Notes: generated by a model not told the origin, from the letters alone. DNA of 64,000 nucleotides from Streptomyces mutabilis (GCF_014649815.1 NZ_BMTT01000002.1:434001-498000), one strand, 5' to 3'. Positions 33,422 to 41,565 are shown, counted from the first letter of the stretch. Numbers and translations are program-made.

Positions 33422-34477
33422 CTAGAGGCTGACGCCGACCGTCACCGGTTCGTTGACCAGCGTGACGCCGAAGGCCTCCCGGACACCGGCGACGACCTCG
33501 CGGGCCAGGGCGAGCAGATCCTCCGTGGTCGCCTCGCCGCGGTTGGTGAGGGCGAGGGTGTGCTTGGTGGAGATGCGGGCGGGGCCGGTGCCGTAGCCCT
33601 TGGTGAATCCCGCCTTGTCGATCAGCCAGGCGGCGGAGGTCTTGATCCGGCCCTCGCCCGCGGGGAAGGCGGGTGGTTCCGCGGCGTCGCCGAGGCGTTC
33701 GGCCACGCGCGCGCGGAAGGCGGGGAACTCTTCGTCCGTGAGGATCGGGTTGGTGAAGAACGACCCGGCCGACCAGGTGTCGTGGTCCTCCGGGTCCAGG
33801 ACCATGCCCTTGCCGGCCCGCAGTTCCAGCACGGTGTCGCGGGCGGCGGTCAGCGGCACCCGATCCCCGGCTTCCACGCCCAGGGCGCGGGCGGTCTCGG
33901 CGTAGCGGAGGGGCGCGGAGAGCCCGGCGGCGTCCTCCAGTTCGAAGCGGACACGCAGGACTACGTACCGCTCGGGCTCGGCCTTGAAGCGGCTGTGACG
34001 GTAGGAGAAGGCGCAGTCGGCGTTGGTGAGGGTGACCGTCTCGCGACTCCTGCGGTCGTACGCGGTGACCTCGGTGATCGTCGAGGAGACCTCCTGGCCG
34101 TACGCGCCGACGTTCTGGATGGGGGTCGCGCCCGCGGAGCCCGGGATGCCGGCCAGGCACTCGACGCCGGCGAGTCCGGCCTCGACGGTGCGGGCCACGG
34201 CGTCGGTCCAGATCTCGCCGGCCGCGATGTCGAGCGTCGTGCCGTCGAGAAGGACGCCGCGCGTGGCGATGTGCAGGGCGGTGCCGTCGAACCCCTTGTC
34301 GCCGATGACCAGGTTGGACCCGCCGCCGATGAGCAGCAGTGGCGTACCGGCGTCGTCGGCCTCGCGGACGGCGGCGATCACCTCGGCGTCGGTGGTGGCC
34401 GTGATCAGGCGGGTCGCGGGGCCGCCCAGCCGGAAGGTGGTCAGCGGGGCGAGCGGGGCGTCGTGGAGTTCCTGCAC
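33422..34477 (-). CDS. murB: UDP-N-acetylenolpyruvoylglucosamine reductase
   Basis: FAD enzyme that makes UDP-MurNAc for peptidoglycan, 351 aa. FAD-binding residues are in LLLIGGGSNLVIGD and IPGSAGATPIQNVGAYGQE. The substrate loop is SYRHSRFK, and the catalytic Ser is in WSAGSFFTNPIL. The absence of an extra loop before the final domain fits type I with GRIKTSAAWLIDKAGF. I use the GTG at 34477 (MQELHDAPLAPLTTF), which gives the usual length. No good ribosome site is visible, so it may be leaderless. Frames running upstream through the MFS gene are spurious. Confidence 0.95.
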   Translation of the reverse strand: MQELHDAPLAPLTTFRLGGPATRLITATTDAEVIAAVREADDAGTPLLLIGGGSNLVIGDKGFDGTALHIATRGVLLDGTTLDIAAGEIWTDAVARTVEAGLAGVECLAGIPGSAGATPIQNVGAYGQEVSSTITEVTAYDRRSRETVTLTNADCAFSYRHSRFKAEPERYVVLRVRFELEDAAGLSAPLRYAETARALGVEAGDRVPLTAARDTVLELRAGKGMVLDPEDHDTWSAGSFFTNPILTDEEFPAFRARVAERLGDAAEPPAFPAGEGRIKTSAAWLIDKAGFTKGYGTGPARISTKHTLALTNRGEATTEDLLALAREVVAGVREAFGVTLVNEPVTVGVSL

Positions 34478-34522
34478 GCGGTCAAGAGTACGAGACGGCA
34501 CTGACAGGGCTGGGCAGCGGGA

Positions 34523-34550
34523 AACGCCCCGGCCGGTCGGCCGGGGCGTT
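34523..34550 (-). terminator. Terminator after the DUF3291 gene
   Basis: A perfect 13-bp stem (aacgccccggccg / cggccggggcgtt) with a GT centre lies 7 bp past the stop of the DUF3291 gene and before murB. Confidence 0.85.
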
Positions 34551-34557
34551 CCTCGGT

Positions 34558-34938
34558 TCAGGCGAGGCGCCTTCGTACGTCGGCCCAGTCCACGGGCAGG
34601 TCGTCGCTCGACGCCGGCCAGGTGGCGAACTCGGAGTCCCGCATCTGCGCGGACAGGCCGCGGGAGGTGGGCGCGTGGGTTCCGGAGCGGGCGAAGGCCT
34701 TGAGGGCCGCCGGCGACTCCCAGGCGGACAGGGTCCAGAAGGTGCGCTTGAACGGTTCGGCCTTGAGCGTGGCGCCGTACGCACCGGGCGCGGCCTTGAC
34801 CTGCCGCCACACGCCCGGTGTGCGGGCCAGGGACTTCAGCGCTCCCCACAGGGTGCGCGTCTCGAAGCGGGAGGCGAAGACGTGGACCTCGGTCCCCGGC
34901 GGCGGCTGGTTCGGCACGGTCCAGGGCAGGGTGGGCAT
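34558..34938 (-). CDS. DUF3291 (monooxygenase-fold) protein
   Basis: A 126-aa cytoplasmic protein of the ABM-like dimeric alpha-beta barrel group. Motifs are VHVFASRFETRTLWGALKS and KAEPFKRTFWTLSAWESPAALKAFARSG, with conserved Trp and His residues. The ATG at 34938 is only 30 bp from the MFS gene stop, so it is the last gene of the TetR-MFS-DUF3291 cassette. It might modify the compound exported by the MFS pump or sense it (inference). No catalytic residue is established for the family. Confidence 0.8.
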   Translation of the reverse strand: MPTLPWTVPNQPPPGTEVHVFASRFETRTLWGALKSLARTPGVWRQVKAAPGAYGATLKAEPFKRTFWTLSAWESPAALKAFARSGTHAPTSRGLSAQMRDSEFATWPASSDDLPVDWADVRRRLA

Positions 34939-34968
34939 GTCGGGCTCCTTTCGCGTCGTGCGAGCGGG

Positions 34969-36468
34969 TCAGCGGGTGGTCGCTTCGGCGGTGGGAAGGG
35001 ATGCCGGTTCGGCGGCGGAAGCGGGTGCCTGTCCGGCGGGCGGCAGGCTCGCGGCGTGGCCCGTGGGCGTGTCCGCGTCGCGGCGGCGGGCCGGGATCAG
35101 CAAGGCCGCGACACCGGCGAGGGCCACGACCGCGGCGCCCACCGCCACCGCGGGCCGCAGCCCGTCGACGAAGGACTGCGCGGACTCGTAGCTGCCTCGG
35201 GCGGCGAAGACCGAGGACATGACCGCGATGCCGAGCGCGCCGCCCACCTCGCGCAGGGCGTTGTTGGCGCCCGAGGCGATGCCCTGCTCCTTGGCGACGA
35301 CGCTGGACATCACCAGGGCGGACGCCGGGGCGAAGAACAGGGCCATGCCGATGCCGCTGATGATCAGGCCGGGCAGCTGGACGGCGTAGGAGGCGTCGGC
35401 CGTGACCACGGAGGCGAGGTAGCCGAGGCCGGCCGCCTGCAGGAAGAGGCCGGCCGCGACGACCGGGCGTCCCCCGATCCGGTCCGAGAGGATGCCGGCG
35501 ATCGGCGCGACCAGCATCGGCATGCCGGTCCAGGGCAGCATGCGCAGCCCCGCCTCGGTGGGCGTGTAGCCGAGCACCCCCTGCAGGTACTGGGCGAGCA
35601 GGAAGATCGAGCCGAACATCCCCAGGAACATCAGCAGGCTCGCCGCGTTGACGCCGGCGAAGGCACGGGAGCGGAACAGCCGCATCGGGAGCATGGGGTT
35701 CTTCGCCCGGGTGCTGTAGAGGACGAAACCGACGAGCAGCGCGGCGCCGGCGAACAGGCTGGTCAGCACCACGGGGCCGGTCCAGCCGTCGACCGGACCG
35801 CGGACCAGCCCGTAGACGATGCCGAAGAGTCCACCGCTGGCGAGCAGTGTGCCGGGGACGTCCAGAGGGGCGCCGGTGCCGTGCGACTCGGCGAGGCGGA
35901 GGCGGGCGAGCGGCAGCAGGGCCAGGCCCAGCGGAACGTTCAACCAGAAGATCCACTGCCAGGAGATGTGCTCGGTGAGGCTGCCGCCGACCAGCGGGCC
36001 GGAGGCGACGGCGAGCCCGTTGACGGCGCCCCAGATGCCGTACGCCATCCCGCGCCGTTCGGCGGGCACGGCGGCCGTCAGCAAGGTCAGTGTCAGCGGC
36101 ATCATGATCGCCGCGCCGACGCCCTGCACCGCGCGGGCGGCGATGAGCGAGTCGAGGCCGGGTGCCAAGGCCGCGGCGGCGGACGCGGCGGTGAAGACGG
36201 CGATGCCGACCAGGAAGAGCTTGCGGCGGCCGAAGCGGTCGCCGAGGGCCGCGCCGAACATCAGCAGCACGGCGAAGGTGAGCGTGTAGGCGCTCACGGT
36301 CCATTCGAGGTCGTGCAGCGCCCCGCCCAGGTCCTCGCGGATGGAGGGCAGGGCGGTGGTGACGACGAGGTTGTCCAGGGCCGCCATGAATCCGGCGACG
36401 CTGGTGATGACGAGGGCCCAGGCCGTTCCCCCACGGCGGGTGCCCGGTCGTGCGCCTTGCTGTGACAT
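34969..36468 (-). CDS. MFS multidrug transporter, DHA2 (EmrB/QacA) family
   Basis: A 499-aa proton-driven exporter with 14 hydrophobic segments expected for DHA2. Motif A is GALGDRFGRRKLF between helices 2 and 3. Motif C lies in VNGLAVASGPLVGGSLTEH. A conserved acidic residue in helix 1 appears in MAALDNLVVTTALPSI. The C-terminal 35 residues are Ala/Pro-rich and cytoplasmic. A palindromic operator lies 54 bp upstream of the ATG, and the TetR gene precedes it, so repression by that TetR is likely. The substrate is unknown. Confidence 0.93.
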   Translation of the reverse strand: MSQQGARPGTRRGGTAWALVITSVAGFMAALDNLVVTTALPSIREDLGGALHDLEWTVSAYTLTFAVLLMFGAALGDRFGRRKLFLVGIAVFTAASAAAALAPGLDSLIAARAVQGVGAAIMMPLTLTLLTAAVPAERRGMAYGIWGAVNGLAVASGPLVGGSLTEHISWQWIFWLNVPLGLALLPLARLRLAESHGTGAPLDVPGTLLASGGLFGIVYGLVRGPVDGWTGPVVLTSLFAGAALLVGFVLYSTRAKNPMLPMRLFRSRAFAGVNAASLLMFLGMFGSIFLLAQYLQGVLGYTPTEAGLRMLPWTGMPMLVAPIAGILSDRIGGRPVVAAGLFLQAAGLGYLASVVTADASYAVQLPGLIISGIGMALFFAPASALVMSSVVAKEQGIASGANNALREVGGALGIAVMSSVFAARGSYESAQSFVDGLRPAVAVGAAVVALAGVAALLIPARRRDADTPTGHAASLPPAGQAPASAAEPASLPTAEATTR

Positions 36469-36521
36469 CTCTCCCCCAGAGGGTGCACGCTGTGTCGGAC
36501 TTCTCTCCGACGATGAGTTAT

Positions 36522-36541
36522 TTAGTTATTGATGACTAACT
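36522..36541 (-). promoter_or_regulatory. TetR operator upstream of the MFS gene
   Basis: Read on the minus strand, this AT-rich site is AGTTAGTCATCAATAACTAA. It matches the site upstream of the TetR gene at 17 of 20 positions. It stands 54 bp before the exporter start, in an otherwise GC-rich region, and is the natural operator for the neighbouring TetR protein. Confidence 0.7.
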
Positions 36542-36586
36542 TTCGCGGGCATGCCGAAGGGCCGCCCCCGCGCGGACGCCGCGGGC

Positions 36587-37162
36587 CTAGGCCTCGTCGC
36601 CCTGGTCCGGCTTCGCCCGCGCCGAGAGGTAGAAGCCCTCCCAGACCCGGTGCTCCGGCGGGAAGCCCATGCCGGACAGGGCGTTGACGAGCATGCCGTA
36701 CGCCATGAAAGTCGTCGTCCCGTTCACGTCGCCACCGAGCGGCACATGGACGGCGTCGAAGATCTCCATCCAGCCCTTGCGCACCATCTCGCCGAACTCG
36801 TGGTCCCCGGCGGCCTCGGCCGCCGACACCGCCACATACGTCTGCAACTGCATCTGCAGCCTTTCGGGCTGCTCGGCGATCAGTCGCGTGTAGGCGTCCG
36901 CCATGGCGTGCAGCGCCTCTTCGCCGTGGAGGCCCTCCGAGGCCTCCACGAAGACCTGGCGCGTCTCCTGGAGGCACCGCTGCGAAGCCGCCAGGAAAAT
37001 CGCCTTCTTGCCCGGGAAGAGCCGGAAGAGGTACGGCTGGGAGACCCCCACCCGCTTGGCGATGGCCTCGGTGGACGTGCCGTAGTAGCCGCCCCGGGAG
37101 AACTCGCTCATCGCCGCGCGGATGACACTCTCGCGCCGCTCCTCTGCGCTCATCCTGACCAT
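36587..37162 (-). CDS. TetR-family transcriptional repressor
   Basis: A 191-aa repressor. The N-terminal helix-turn-helix covers about residues 10-55 (RESVIRAAMSEFSRGGYYG, TEAIAKRVGVSQPYLFRLFP), and the ligand domain follows with EALHAMADAYTRLIAEQPER. The start is the ATG at 37162 (MVRMSAEERRES); the ATG at 37153 is nearly as good, and neither has a strong ribosome site. An almost perfect palindrome overlaps the region just upstream, and a second copy lies before the MFS gene. It probably represses itself and the pump until a ligand binds. Confidence 0.92.
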   Translation of the reverse strand: MVRMSAEERRESVIRAAMSEFSRGGYYGTSTEAIAKRVGVSQPYLFRLFPGKKAIFLAASQRCLQETRQVFVEASEGLHGEEALHAMADAYTRLIAEQPERLQMQLQTYVAVSAAEAAGDHEFGEMVRKGWMEIFDAVHVPLGGDVNGTTTFMAYGMLVNALSGMGFPPEHRVWEGFYLSARAKPDQGDEA

Positions 37163-37170
37163 GGAGCGTA

Positions 37171-37190
37171 AGTTAGTACTCAATCACTAA
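37171..37190 (+). promoter_or_regulatory. TetR autoregulatory operator
   Basis: The site AGTTAGTACTCAATCACTAA continues to CT, so that arms agttagt (37171-37177) and actaact (37186-37192) are a perfect inverted repeat. It lies 8 bp upstream of the TetR start and would overlap its promoter or ribosome site. Confidence 0.75.
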
Positions 37191-37220
37191 CTACGTCAAG
37201 CGCCGACGGGACGTGGATAC

Positions 37221-37258
37221 GCGTAAGGGGCGCACCTCCCTGGGTACGCCCCTTACGC
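37221..37258 (-). terminator. Terminator after the MaoC pair
   Basis: Perfect 12-bp arms gcgtaaggggcg and cgccccttacgc with a 14-base loop, 9 bp past the stop of the second MaoC gene. Confidence 0.85.
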
Positions 37259-37267
37259 CTTGGACCG

Positions 37268-37696
37268 TCAGGCGAGCCGCACGACCGCGCGGGACATGCC
37301 CAGCACCTTCTGGCCGGCGCTGATCGCCGTCAGGTCGACGCGGACGGTGTTGTCGTCGAGCTTGGCCGCGACCTTGGCGCTCACCTCGATGAGTGCACCC
37401 TTGTCGTCGTTGGGGACGACGACGGGCTTGGTGAAGCGGACGCCGTACTCGACGACCGCGCCCGGGTCACCGGTCCAGTCGGTGACCACGCGGATCGCCT
37501 CGGCCATGGTGAACATGCCGTGCGCGATCACGTCCGGGAGGCCGACCTCCTTGGCGAACTTCTCGTTCCAGTGGATGGGATTGAAGTCGCCGGAGGCTCC
37601 CGCGTACCGGACCAGCGTGGCGCGGTCCACGGGGAAGCTCTGGGCGGGCAGCTCGGTGCCGACCTCGACGTCGGAGTAAGAGATCTTCGCCGTCAT
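37268..37696 (-). CDS. MaoC-like dehydratase, HadB type
   Basis: Hot-dog-fold (R)-hydroxyacyl dehydratase subunit, 142 aa from the ATG at 37696 (MTAKISYSDVEVGTELPAQS). The hydratase-2 motif is intact: GASGDFNPIHWNEKFAKEVG contains the catalytic Asp and His, followed by DVIAHGMFTMA. It is the partner of the upstream gene, as in the mycobacterial HadA-HadB dehydratase. A GTG at 37708 overlaps the upstream stop (GTGA) and could be the coupled start; it would add four residues. The role is probably fatty-acid elongation or a dedicated lipid. Confidence 0.9.
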   Translation of the reverse strand: MTAKISYSDVEVGTELPAQSFPVDRATLVRYAGASGDFNPIHWNEKFAKEVGLPDVIAHGMFTMAEAIRVVTDWTGDPGAVVEYGVRFTKPVVVPNDDKGALIEVSAKVAAKLDDNTVRVDLTAISAGQKVLGMSRAVVRLA

Positions 37697-37704
37697 CGGA
37701 ACGC

Positions 37705-38157
37705 TCACGCCTCCTCGGCCGCGCGGGCCACCAGTTTGATCCAGGTGGTCACGACGTGCTCGCCGGCCTCGTCGTGCACCTCACCGCGGATGTCCAGGAT
37801 GTCGTTGCCCGCCATCGACTTGATCGCCTCGATGGTCGAGGTGACGCTCAGCCGGTCACCGGCGCGCACGGGACGGGAGTAGGCGAACTTCTGGTCGCCG
37901 TGCACCACCCGGCTGTAGTCCAGGCCGAGCTGCGGGTCCGCGATGACCTGTCCGGCCGCCCGGAAGGTGACGGAGAACACGAAGGTCGGCGGCGCGATCA
38001 CGTCCGGGTGGCCGAGCGCCTTCGCGGCCTCCGTGTCCGTGTACGCCGGATTCGCGTCACCCACCGCCTCCGCGAACTCACGGATCTTCTCCCGGCCCAC
38101 CTCGTAGGGCTCGGTGGGCGGATAGGTCCGCCCCACGAAGGACTGGTCGAGCGCCAT
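37705..38157 (-). CDS. MaoC N-terminal-domain dehydratase, HadA/HadC type
   Basis: A 150-aa hot-dog protein with the FAS1-type dehydratase domain (MALDQSFVGRTYPPTEPYEV). It lacks the Asp-x4-His catalytic motif of its partner. Instead it carries substrate-channel strands such as YSRPVRAGDRLSVTSTIEAI, as HadA and HadC do. The ATG at 38157 has AGGAGG ten bases upstream. It overlaps or abuts the HadB-type gene, so the heterodimer is probably made in equal amounts. Confidence 0.9.
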   Translation of the reverse strand: MALDQSFVGRTYPPTEPYEVGREKIREFAEAVGDANPAYTDTEAAKALGHPDVIAPPTFVFSVTFRAAGQVIADPQLGLDYSRVVHGDQKFAYSRPVRAGDRLSVTSTIEAIKSMAGNDILDIRGEVHDEAGEHVVTTWIKLVARAAEEA

Positions 38158-38248
38158 GGGCTCGGCACCTCCTGATGGTGTCTGTCGACCTGCTGCTGGC
38201 CACTGCTGCTCGGTCACCCTGCTGTCTGCCGCAGGTGACCAAACGACG

Positions 38249-38280
38249 TGAGGCCGCCCCCGGTGTGTCGGGGACGGCCT
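38249..38280 (-). terminator. Terminator after rpmG
   Basis: Arms gaggccgcccc and ggggacggcctc pair with one bulge; 16 bp past the rpmG stop. Confidence 0.7.
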
Positions 38281-38296
38281 CGCGTACGAGCCTGAT

Positions 38297-38461
38297 TTAT
38301 CGCGTTTCGCGGTGCGCGGTGTGCGCGTTGCAACGCGGGCAGTGCTTCTTCATCTCCAGTCGGTCCGGGTTGTTACGCCGGTTCTTCTTGGTGATGTAGT
38401 TCCGCTCCTTGCACTCCACGCAGGCCAGCGTGATCTTCGGGCGGACGTCGGTGGCAGCCAC
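38297..38461 (-). CDS. rpmG: 50S ribosomal protein L33, zinc-binding form
   Basis: A 54-aa ribosomal protein, GTG start, reading [20 protein letters not shown] and ending HTAHRETR. It has both CxxC pairs (CVEC and CPRC), so it is the zinc-containing (C+) form rather than the Zur-regulated cysteine-free paralogue. It is too short for most open-frame filters. The two tRNA genes upstream are on the same strand. Confidence 0.95.
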   Translation of the reverse strand: MAATDVRPKITLACVECKERNYITKKNRRNNPDRLEMKKHCPRCNAHTAHRETR

Positions 38462-38552
38462 GTGAGTGCACTCCTTGACGAACGGATTGATGGAATTAAC
38501 GCAAGAAAGAGTAGCCGACTGAAGGACCGACCCCGCAATCGGCTACTGAGAG

Positions 38553-38625
38553 TAGCGGTGACCGGACTTGAACCGGTGACACAGCGATTATGAGCCGCTT
38601 GCTCTACCGACTGAGCTACACCGCT
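38553..38625 (-). tRNA. tRNA-Met (CAT), elongator
   Basis: A 73-nt cloverleaf on the minus strand with acceptor AGCGGTG/CACCGCT, D-arm GCTCAGTCGGTAGAGC, anticodon loop CTCATAA and T-loop GTTCAAG. The fully paired first acceptor base points to the elongator rather than the initiator. CCA is not encoded. Confidence 0.95.
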
Positions 38626-38671
38626 GTGATGCGATCGGGCCCCGCCTTGCGGCGGGAACCTCTCACACCAG

Positions 38672-38744
38672 AGCCCCAAAACGGAATCGAACCGTTGACC
38701 TTCTCCTTACCATGGAGACGCTCTGCCGACTGAGCTATTGGGGC
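38672..38744 (-). tRNA. tRNA-Thr (GGT)
   Basis: A 73-nt cloverleaf on the minus strand with acceptor GCCCCAA/TTGGGGC, anticodon loop ATGGTAA on a TCTCC/GGAGA stem, and T-loop GTTCGAT. It lies 46 bp upstream of tRNA-Met, probably in one transcript. CCA is not encoded. Confidence 0.95.
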
Positions 38745-38956
38745 GAGCGATGAAGACATTACACGGTCGCCCGCCGTTCGCCCAAATCCGTTTCGCCGCC
38801 CCTGCCCCGGCCCGTACCGACCACCGCGGCGGGGCGGACCGCACCGGTACGACTATTGCGCTCCTCCGCGCCACAGGGTGATCACCGTCCTAGGCTCGAC
38901 TCACTCTGCGTGATCTTGCGTCCCCCACTGCGCAGCCCCGAGCCCAGAGGAGCGCG

Positions 38957-40210
38957 ATGCCCGACAGCCAGTTGCAGCCCTCCCCCTCGGGCTCCGCCGG
39001 CCCCGGCACGCTCCTGCTGGCCGGGGCACGCCTCACCGACGGCCGGACCGTGGACGTACGCCTGCACGGCGGTCGCATCGAGGCGGTCGGCACGGCCGGC
39101 AGTCTGGCACCGGCCCACGCCTGCGGCCCCGGCACCCGCGTCGACCTCGGCGGCTACCTGCTGCTGCCCGCCCCCGCTGACCCCCACCTCCACGGCGACA
39201 CCGCGCTGACGGCGGAGACTCCCGGCCCCGCCTCCTGCGACCCGCAGGACGTCCAGCGCCGGGCCACCGAGGCCGCCCTGCTCCAGCTGGGGCACGGGGC
39301 GACCGCGCTGCGGGCACACGTACGCGTGGGGGACGTACCGGGACTCGGCTCGCTGACCGGCGTACTGCGGGCCCGGCGCTCGCTGCGCGGGCTGACCGAT
39401 CTGACCGCGGTGGCGATGCCGAGGGTGCTGACCGGGGCGGCCGGGGCGGATGGACTGGCGCTGCTGCGGGACGCGGTCAAGATGGGCGCGGACGTGGTGG
39501 GCGGGTGCCCGGACCTGGACCCCGATCCGGCGGGGTACGTCGAAGCGGTCCTCGAGGTCGCCGCCGAACACGGCTGCCCTGTCGACCTGCACACGGACGC
39601 CGCCGACCCGGCACGGCTGGCCCGGCTGGCGGCGATGGCCGGTGGGCTGCGCCCCGGGGTGACCCTCGGCCCCTGCGACGGCCTGGGTCGGCTGCCGTCC
39701 GACGTGGCCGCCAGAGCGGCGGAACGCCTCGCGGCGGCCGGGGTGACCGTGGCGTGCCTGCCGCAGGGCCCCTGCGGGGCCGTGGGGGGCCGCGACGGCA
39801 CGGCTCCGGTACGGCTGCTGCGGGCGGCCGGGGTGCGGGTCACCGCCGGGAGCGGTGCCCTGCGGGACGTGTCGAATCCGGTCGGGCGCGGTGACCCCCT
39901 GGATGCGGCGTACCTGCTGGCCTCACGCCACGGACTGCGTCCCGAGGACGCCTACGACGCGGTGAGCACGGCGGCGCGTACGGCCCTGGGCCTGCCCGAC
40001 GTGCGGGTCGAGGCGGGCTTCCCGGCCGAACTCCTCGCGGTGCGCGGGGACCGGCTGGCAGGGGCGTTGTCCCTCGCTTACGGCCGGATCGTGGTCCACC
40101 GGGGGCGCGTGGTGGCACGTACCAGCGCGGTACGCGAGTACGGCGACTCGGCGAACGCGACGGACCTGGGGCTGCCGCGGCAGGGACGTGGGCGGCTCGG
40201 GAGGGCCTGA
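38957..40210 (+). CDS. Amidohydrolase-fold protein, probable pseudoenzyme
   Basis: A 417-aa protein related to cytosine deaminase-type amidohydrolases. The first metal motif HxH (DPHLHGD, His77 and His79) and the third ligand region (CPVDLHTDAAD, His212) are present. The next ligand, expected as His in a VTLSH-like strand, reads VTLGPCDGLGRLPSD here. The expected Asp after the last strand (GxD) reads TAGSGALRD. Two of the usual metal ligands are therefore replaced. It is otherwise complete, with the N- and C-terminal beta-sandwich (ELLAVRGDRLAGALSLAYG). Its function is unknown. The ATG at 38957 is the only sensible start. Confidence 0.75.
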   Translation: MPDSQLQPSPSGSAGPGTLLLAGARLTDGRTVDVRLHGGRIEAVGTAGSLAPAHACGPGTRVDLGGYLLLPAPADPHLHGDTALTAETPGPASCDPQDVQRRATEAALLQLGHGATALRAHVRVGDVPGLGSLTGVLRARRSLRGLTDLTAVAMPRVLTGAAGADGLALLRDAVKMGADVVGGCPDLDPDPAGYVEAVLEVAAEHGCPVDLHTDAADPARLARLAAMAGGLRPGVTLGPCDGLGRLPSDVAARAAERLAAAGVTVACLPQGPCGAVGGRDGTAPVRLLRAAGVRVTAGSGALRDVSNPVGRGDPLDAAYLLASRHGLRPEDAYDAVSTAARTALGLPDVRVEAGFPAELLAVRGDRLAGALSLAYGRIVVHRGRVVARTSAVREYGDSANATDLGLPRQGRGRLGRA

Positions 40211-40506
40211 CGGGCCGGGTCGGCCTGTAGGTACGGGGCCGCGAGGGGCCCGGCCAGGGGGCTGCGAAGGGCCTGCCGGGGAGGCCGGGGAGGGCCGGGC
40301 AGCCGCGAGAGCCGGGCAGCGAGTGTGGTGCCGGGAAAGTGCGGCACCCGCCCCGGATGAGGCCGGCGTGAGGGCAGCACGGCAGGCACGGCACGAGCGC
40401 ACCGATGTCGCGCGGCAGCGCACAGACGGGCAGCGGGTCGGGCGGCCGGTGGAAGGCGGCACAACTCGTGCGGCGCGGGCGACCGTCGCGGCGTACGGTC
40501 GAAGAC
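40211..40506. other. GC-rich spacer without a gene
   Basis: Nearly 300 bp rich in GGGCC/GGCCG runs. I see no credible coding frame; the promoter for the SDR gene must lie here but no box stands out. Confidence 0.5.
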
Positions 40507-41163
40507 ATGCGCATTGTCATCGCTGGTGGTCATGGTCAGATCGCGCTGCGGCTGGAGCGGTTGCTCGCCGCGCGGGGAGACGAGGTGGCGGGCATCATCC
40601 GCAAGGCCGAGCAGGCCGACGACCTGCGTGCGGCCGGCGCCGAACCGGTCGTACTGGACCTGGAGTCGGCCTCGGTCGAGGAGGTCGCGGAGCGGCTGCG
40701 GGGCGCGGACGCGGCGGTCTTCGCCGCGGGCGCGGGCCCCGGGAGCGGGGCGAACCGCAAGGACACGGTGGACAAGGCGGCGGCCGTCCTCTTCGCCGAC
40801 GCGGCGGTCCGTGCGGGCGTGCGGCGCTTCGTGGTCGTGTCCTCCATGGGCGCCGACCCGGAGCACCAGGGGGACGAGATCTTCGACGTGTACCTGCGCG
40901 CCAAGGGCGAGGCCGACGCGCACGTGCGTTCACTGGACGGACTGGACTGGACGATCCTGAGGCCCGGCCAACTGACGGACGACGCCGGCACCGGGCTGGT
41001 CCGTCTGGAGGCACGGACCGGCCGCGGACCCGTGCCCCGCGACGACGTGGCCGCCGTGCTGGCGGAGCTGGTCGACACCCCGGCCACGGCCGGCCTGATC
41101 CTGGAGCTGATCGCGGGCTCGGCACCGGTGTCTGTGGCGGTGAAGTCGGTGGCCGGGAACTGA
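40507..41163 (+). CDS. NAD(P)-dependent SDR (atypical, YwnB/NmrA-like)
   Basis: A 218-aa Rossmann-fold protein. The glycine-rich loop is VIAGGHGQIALRLERLL. A nucleotide-discriminating Arg is in GIIRKAEQ, strand 4 reads AAVFAAGAG, and the Ser-containing strand VVVSSMGADP is followed by YLRAKGEAD in place of YxxxK. RPGQLTDD lies near the substrate site. Such proteins act as NAD(P)H-binding epimerase-like or redox-sensing proteins. The start is the ATG at 40507 and the stop is at 41163. No partner gene is linked to it. Confidence 0.88.
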   Translation: MRIVIAGGHGQIALRLERLLAARGDEVAGIIRKAEQADDLRAAGAEPVVLDLESASVEEVAERLRGADAAVFAAGAGPGSGANRKDTVDKAAAVLFADAAVRAGVRRFVVVSSMGADPEHQGDEIFDVYLRAKGEADAHVRSLDGLDWTILRPGQLTDDAGTGLVRLEARTGRGPVPRDDVAAVLAELVDTPATAGLILELIAGSAPVSVAVKSVAGN

Positions 41164-41245
41164 GGGTCCGAGGACGCGGGTGCCGACGCGTCCGGGTCAC
41201 GTGGGTGGCCGCGCGTACGGTCACGCGGGTGCTCCCGCACACCGG

Positions 41246-41464
41246 TCAGAACAGGGGCAGCTGCCCGGGGAAGTCGGGGACGACGTACCCGTCCAAGGAC
41301 GGCTGGACCGCTCCGAGTTGTGCCGGCCCACGCGACCCGGGGCAGGAGACCAGCTCGCCGCTCCCCCGCGCGCCGGGCGGATCGTGACGCGCGTACCGCC
41401 CCGCGACGACGGCGATCTCACGACGGCACTGGGGGCAGATTCGGCGGCGGGAGGACGGTGGCAT
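41246..41464 (-). CDS. Small Cys-motif protein of unknown function
   Basis: A 72-aa protein from the ATG at 41464 (MPPSSRRRICPQCRREIAVV), with five Gs shortly upstream. It contains a CPQC pair and a later single Cys in LVSCPGS, with His in RYARHDPP, so a small zinc site is possible. The C-terminus is QPSLDGYVVPDFPGQLPLF. Codon bias in the third position supports coding. I recall similar short Streptomyces proteins beside yajQ, but cannot assign a function. Confidence 0.6.
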   Translation of the reverse strand: MPPSSRRRICPQCRREIAVVAGRYARHDPPGARGSGELVSCPGSRGPAQLGAVQPSLDGYVVPDFPGQLPLF

Positions 41465-41514
41465 GCCCCCAGTCTGCCCGGAACGCGCACACCTCTTCGG
41501 CACCGCACATGACG

Positions 41515-41557
41515 AAGAGCCCCGTGACCTGCTGTTCGGACAGGTCACAGGGCTCTT
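41515..41557. terminator. Terminator next to the tRNA-Tyr remnant
   Basis: A 17-bp stem (arms from aagagcc to gacctg and caggtc to ggctctt) with one G-U position and a 9-base loop. It lies just 3' of the tRNA-like remnant on the minus strand and was probably its terminator. Confidence 0.75.
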
Positions 41558-41565
41558 TCGTTCCC

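Noticed and set aside
33422-36304. A 960-codon frame that includes MurB and continues antisense-like through the MFS gene region
   Set aside because: Only the last 351 codons are MurB. The upstream part is out of frame with the MFS and DUF3291 genes and has no homology I can see.
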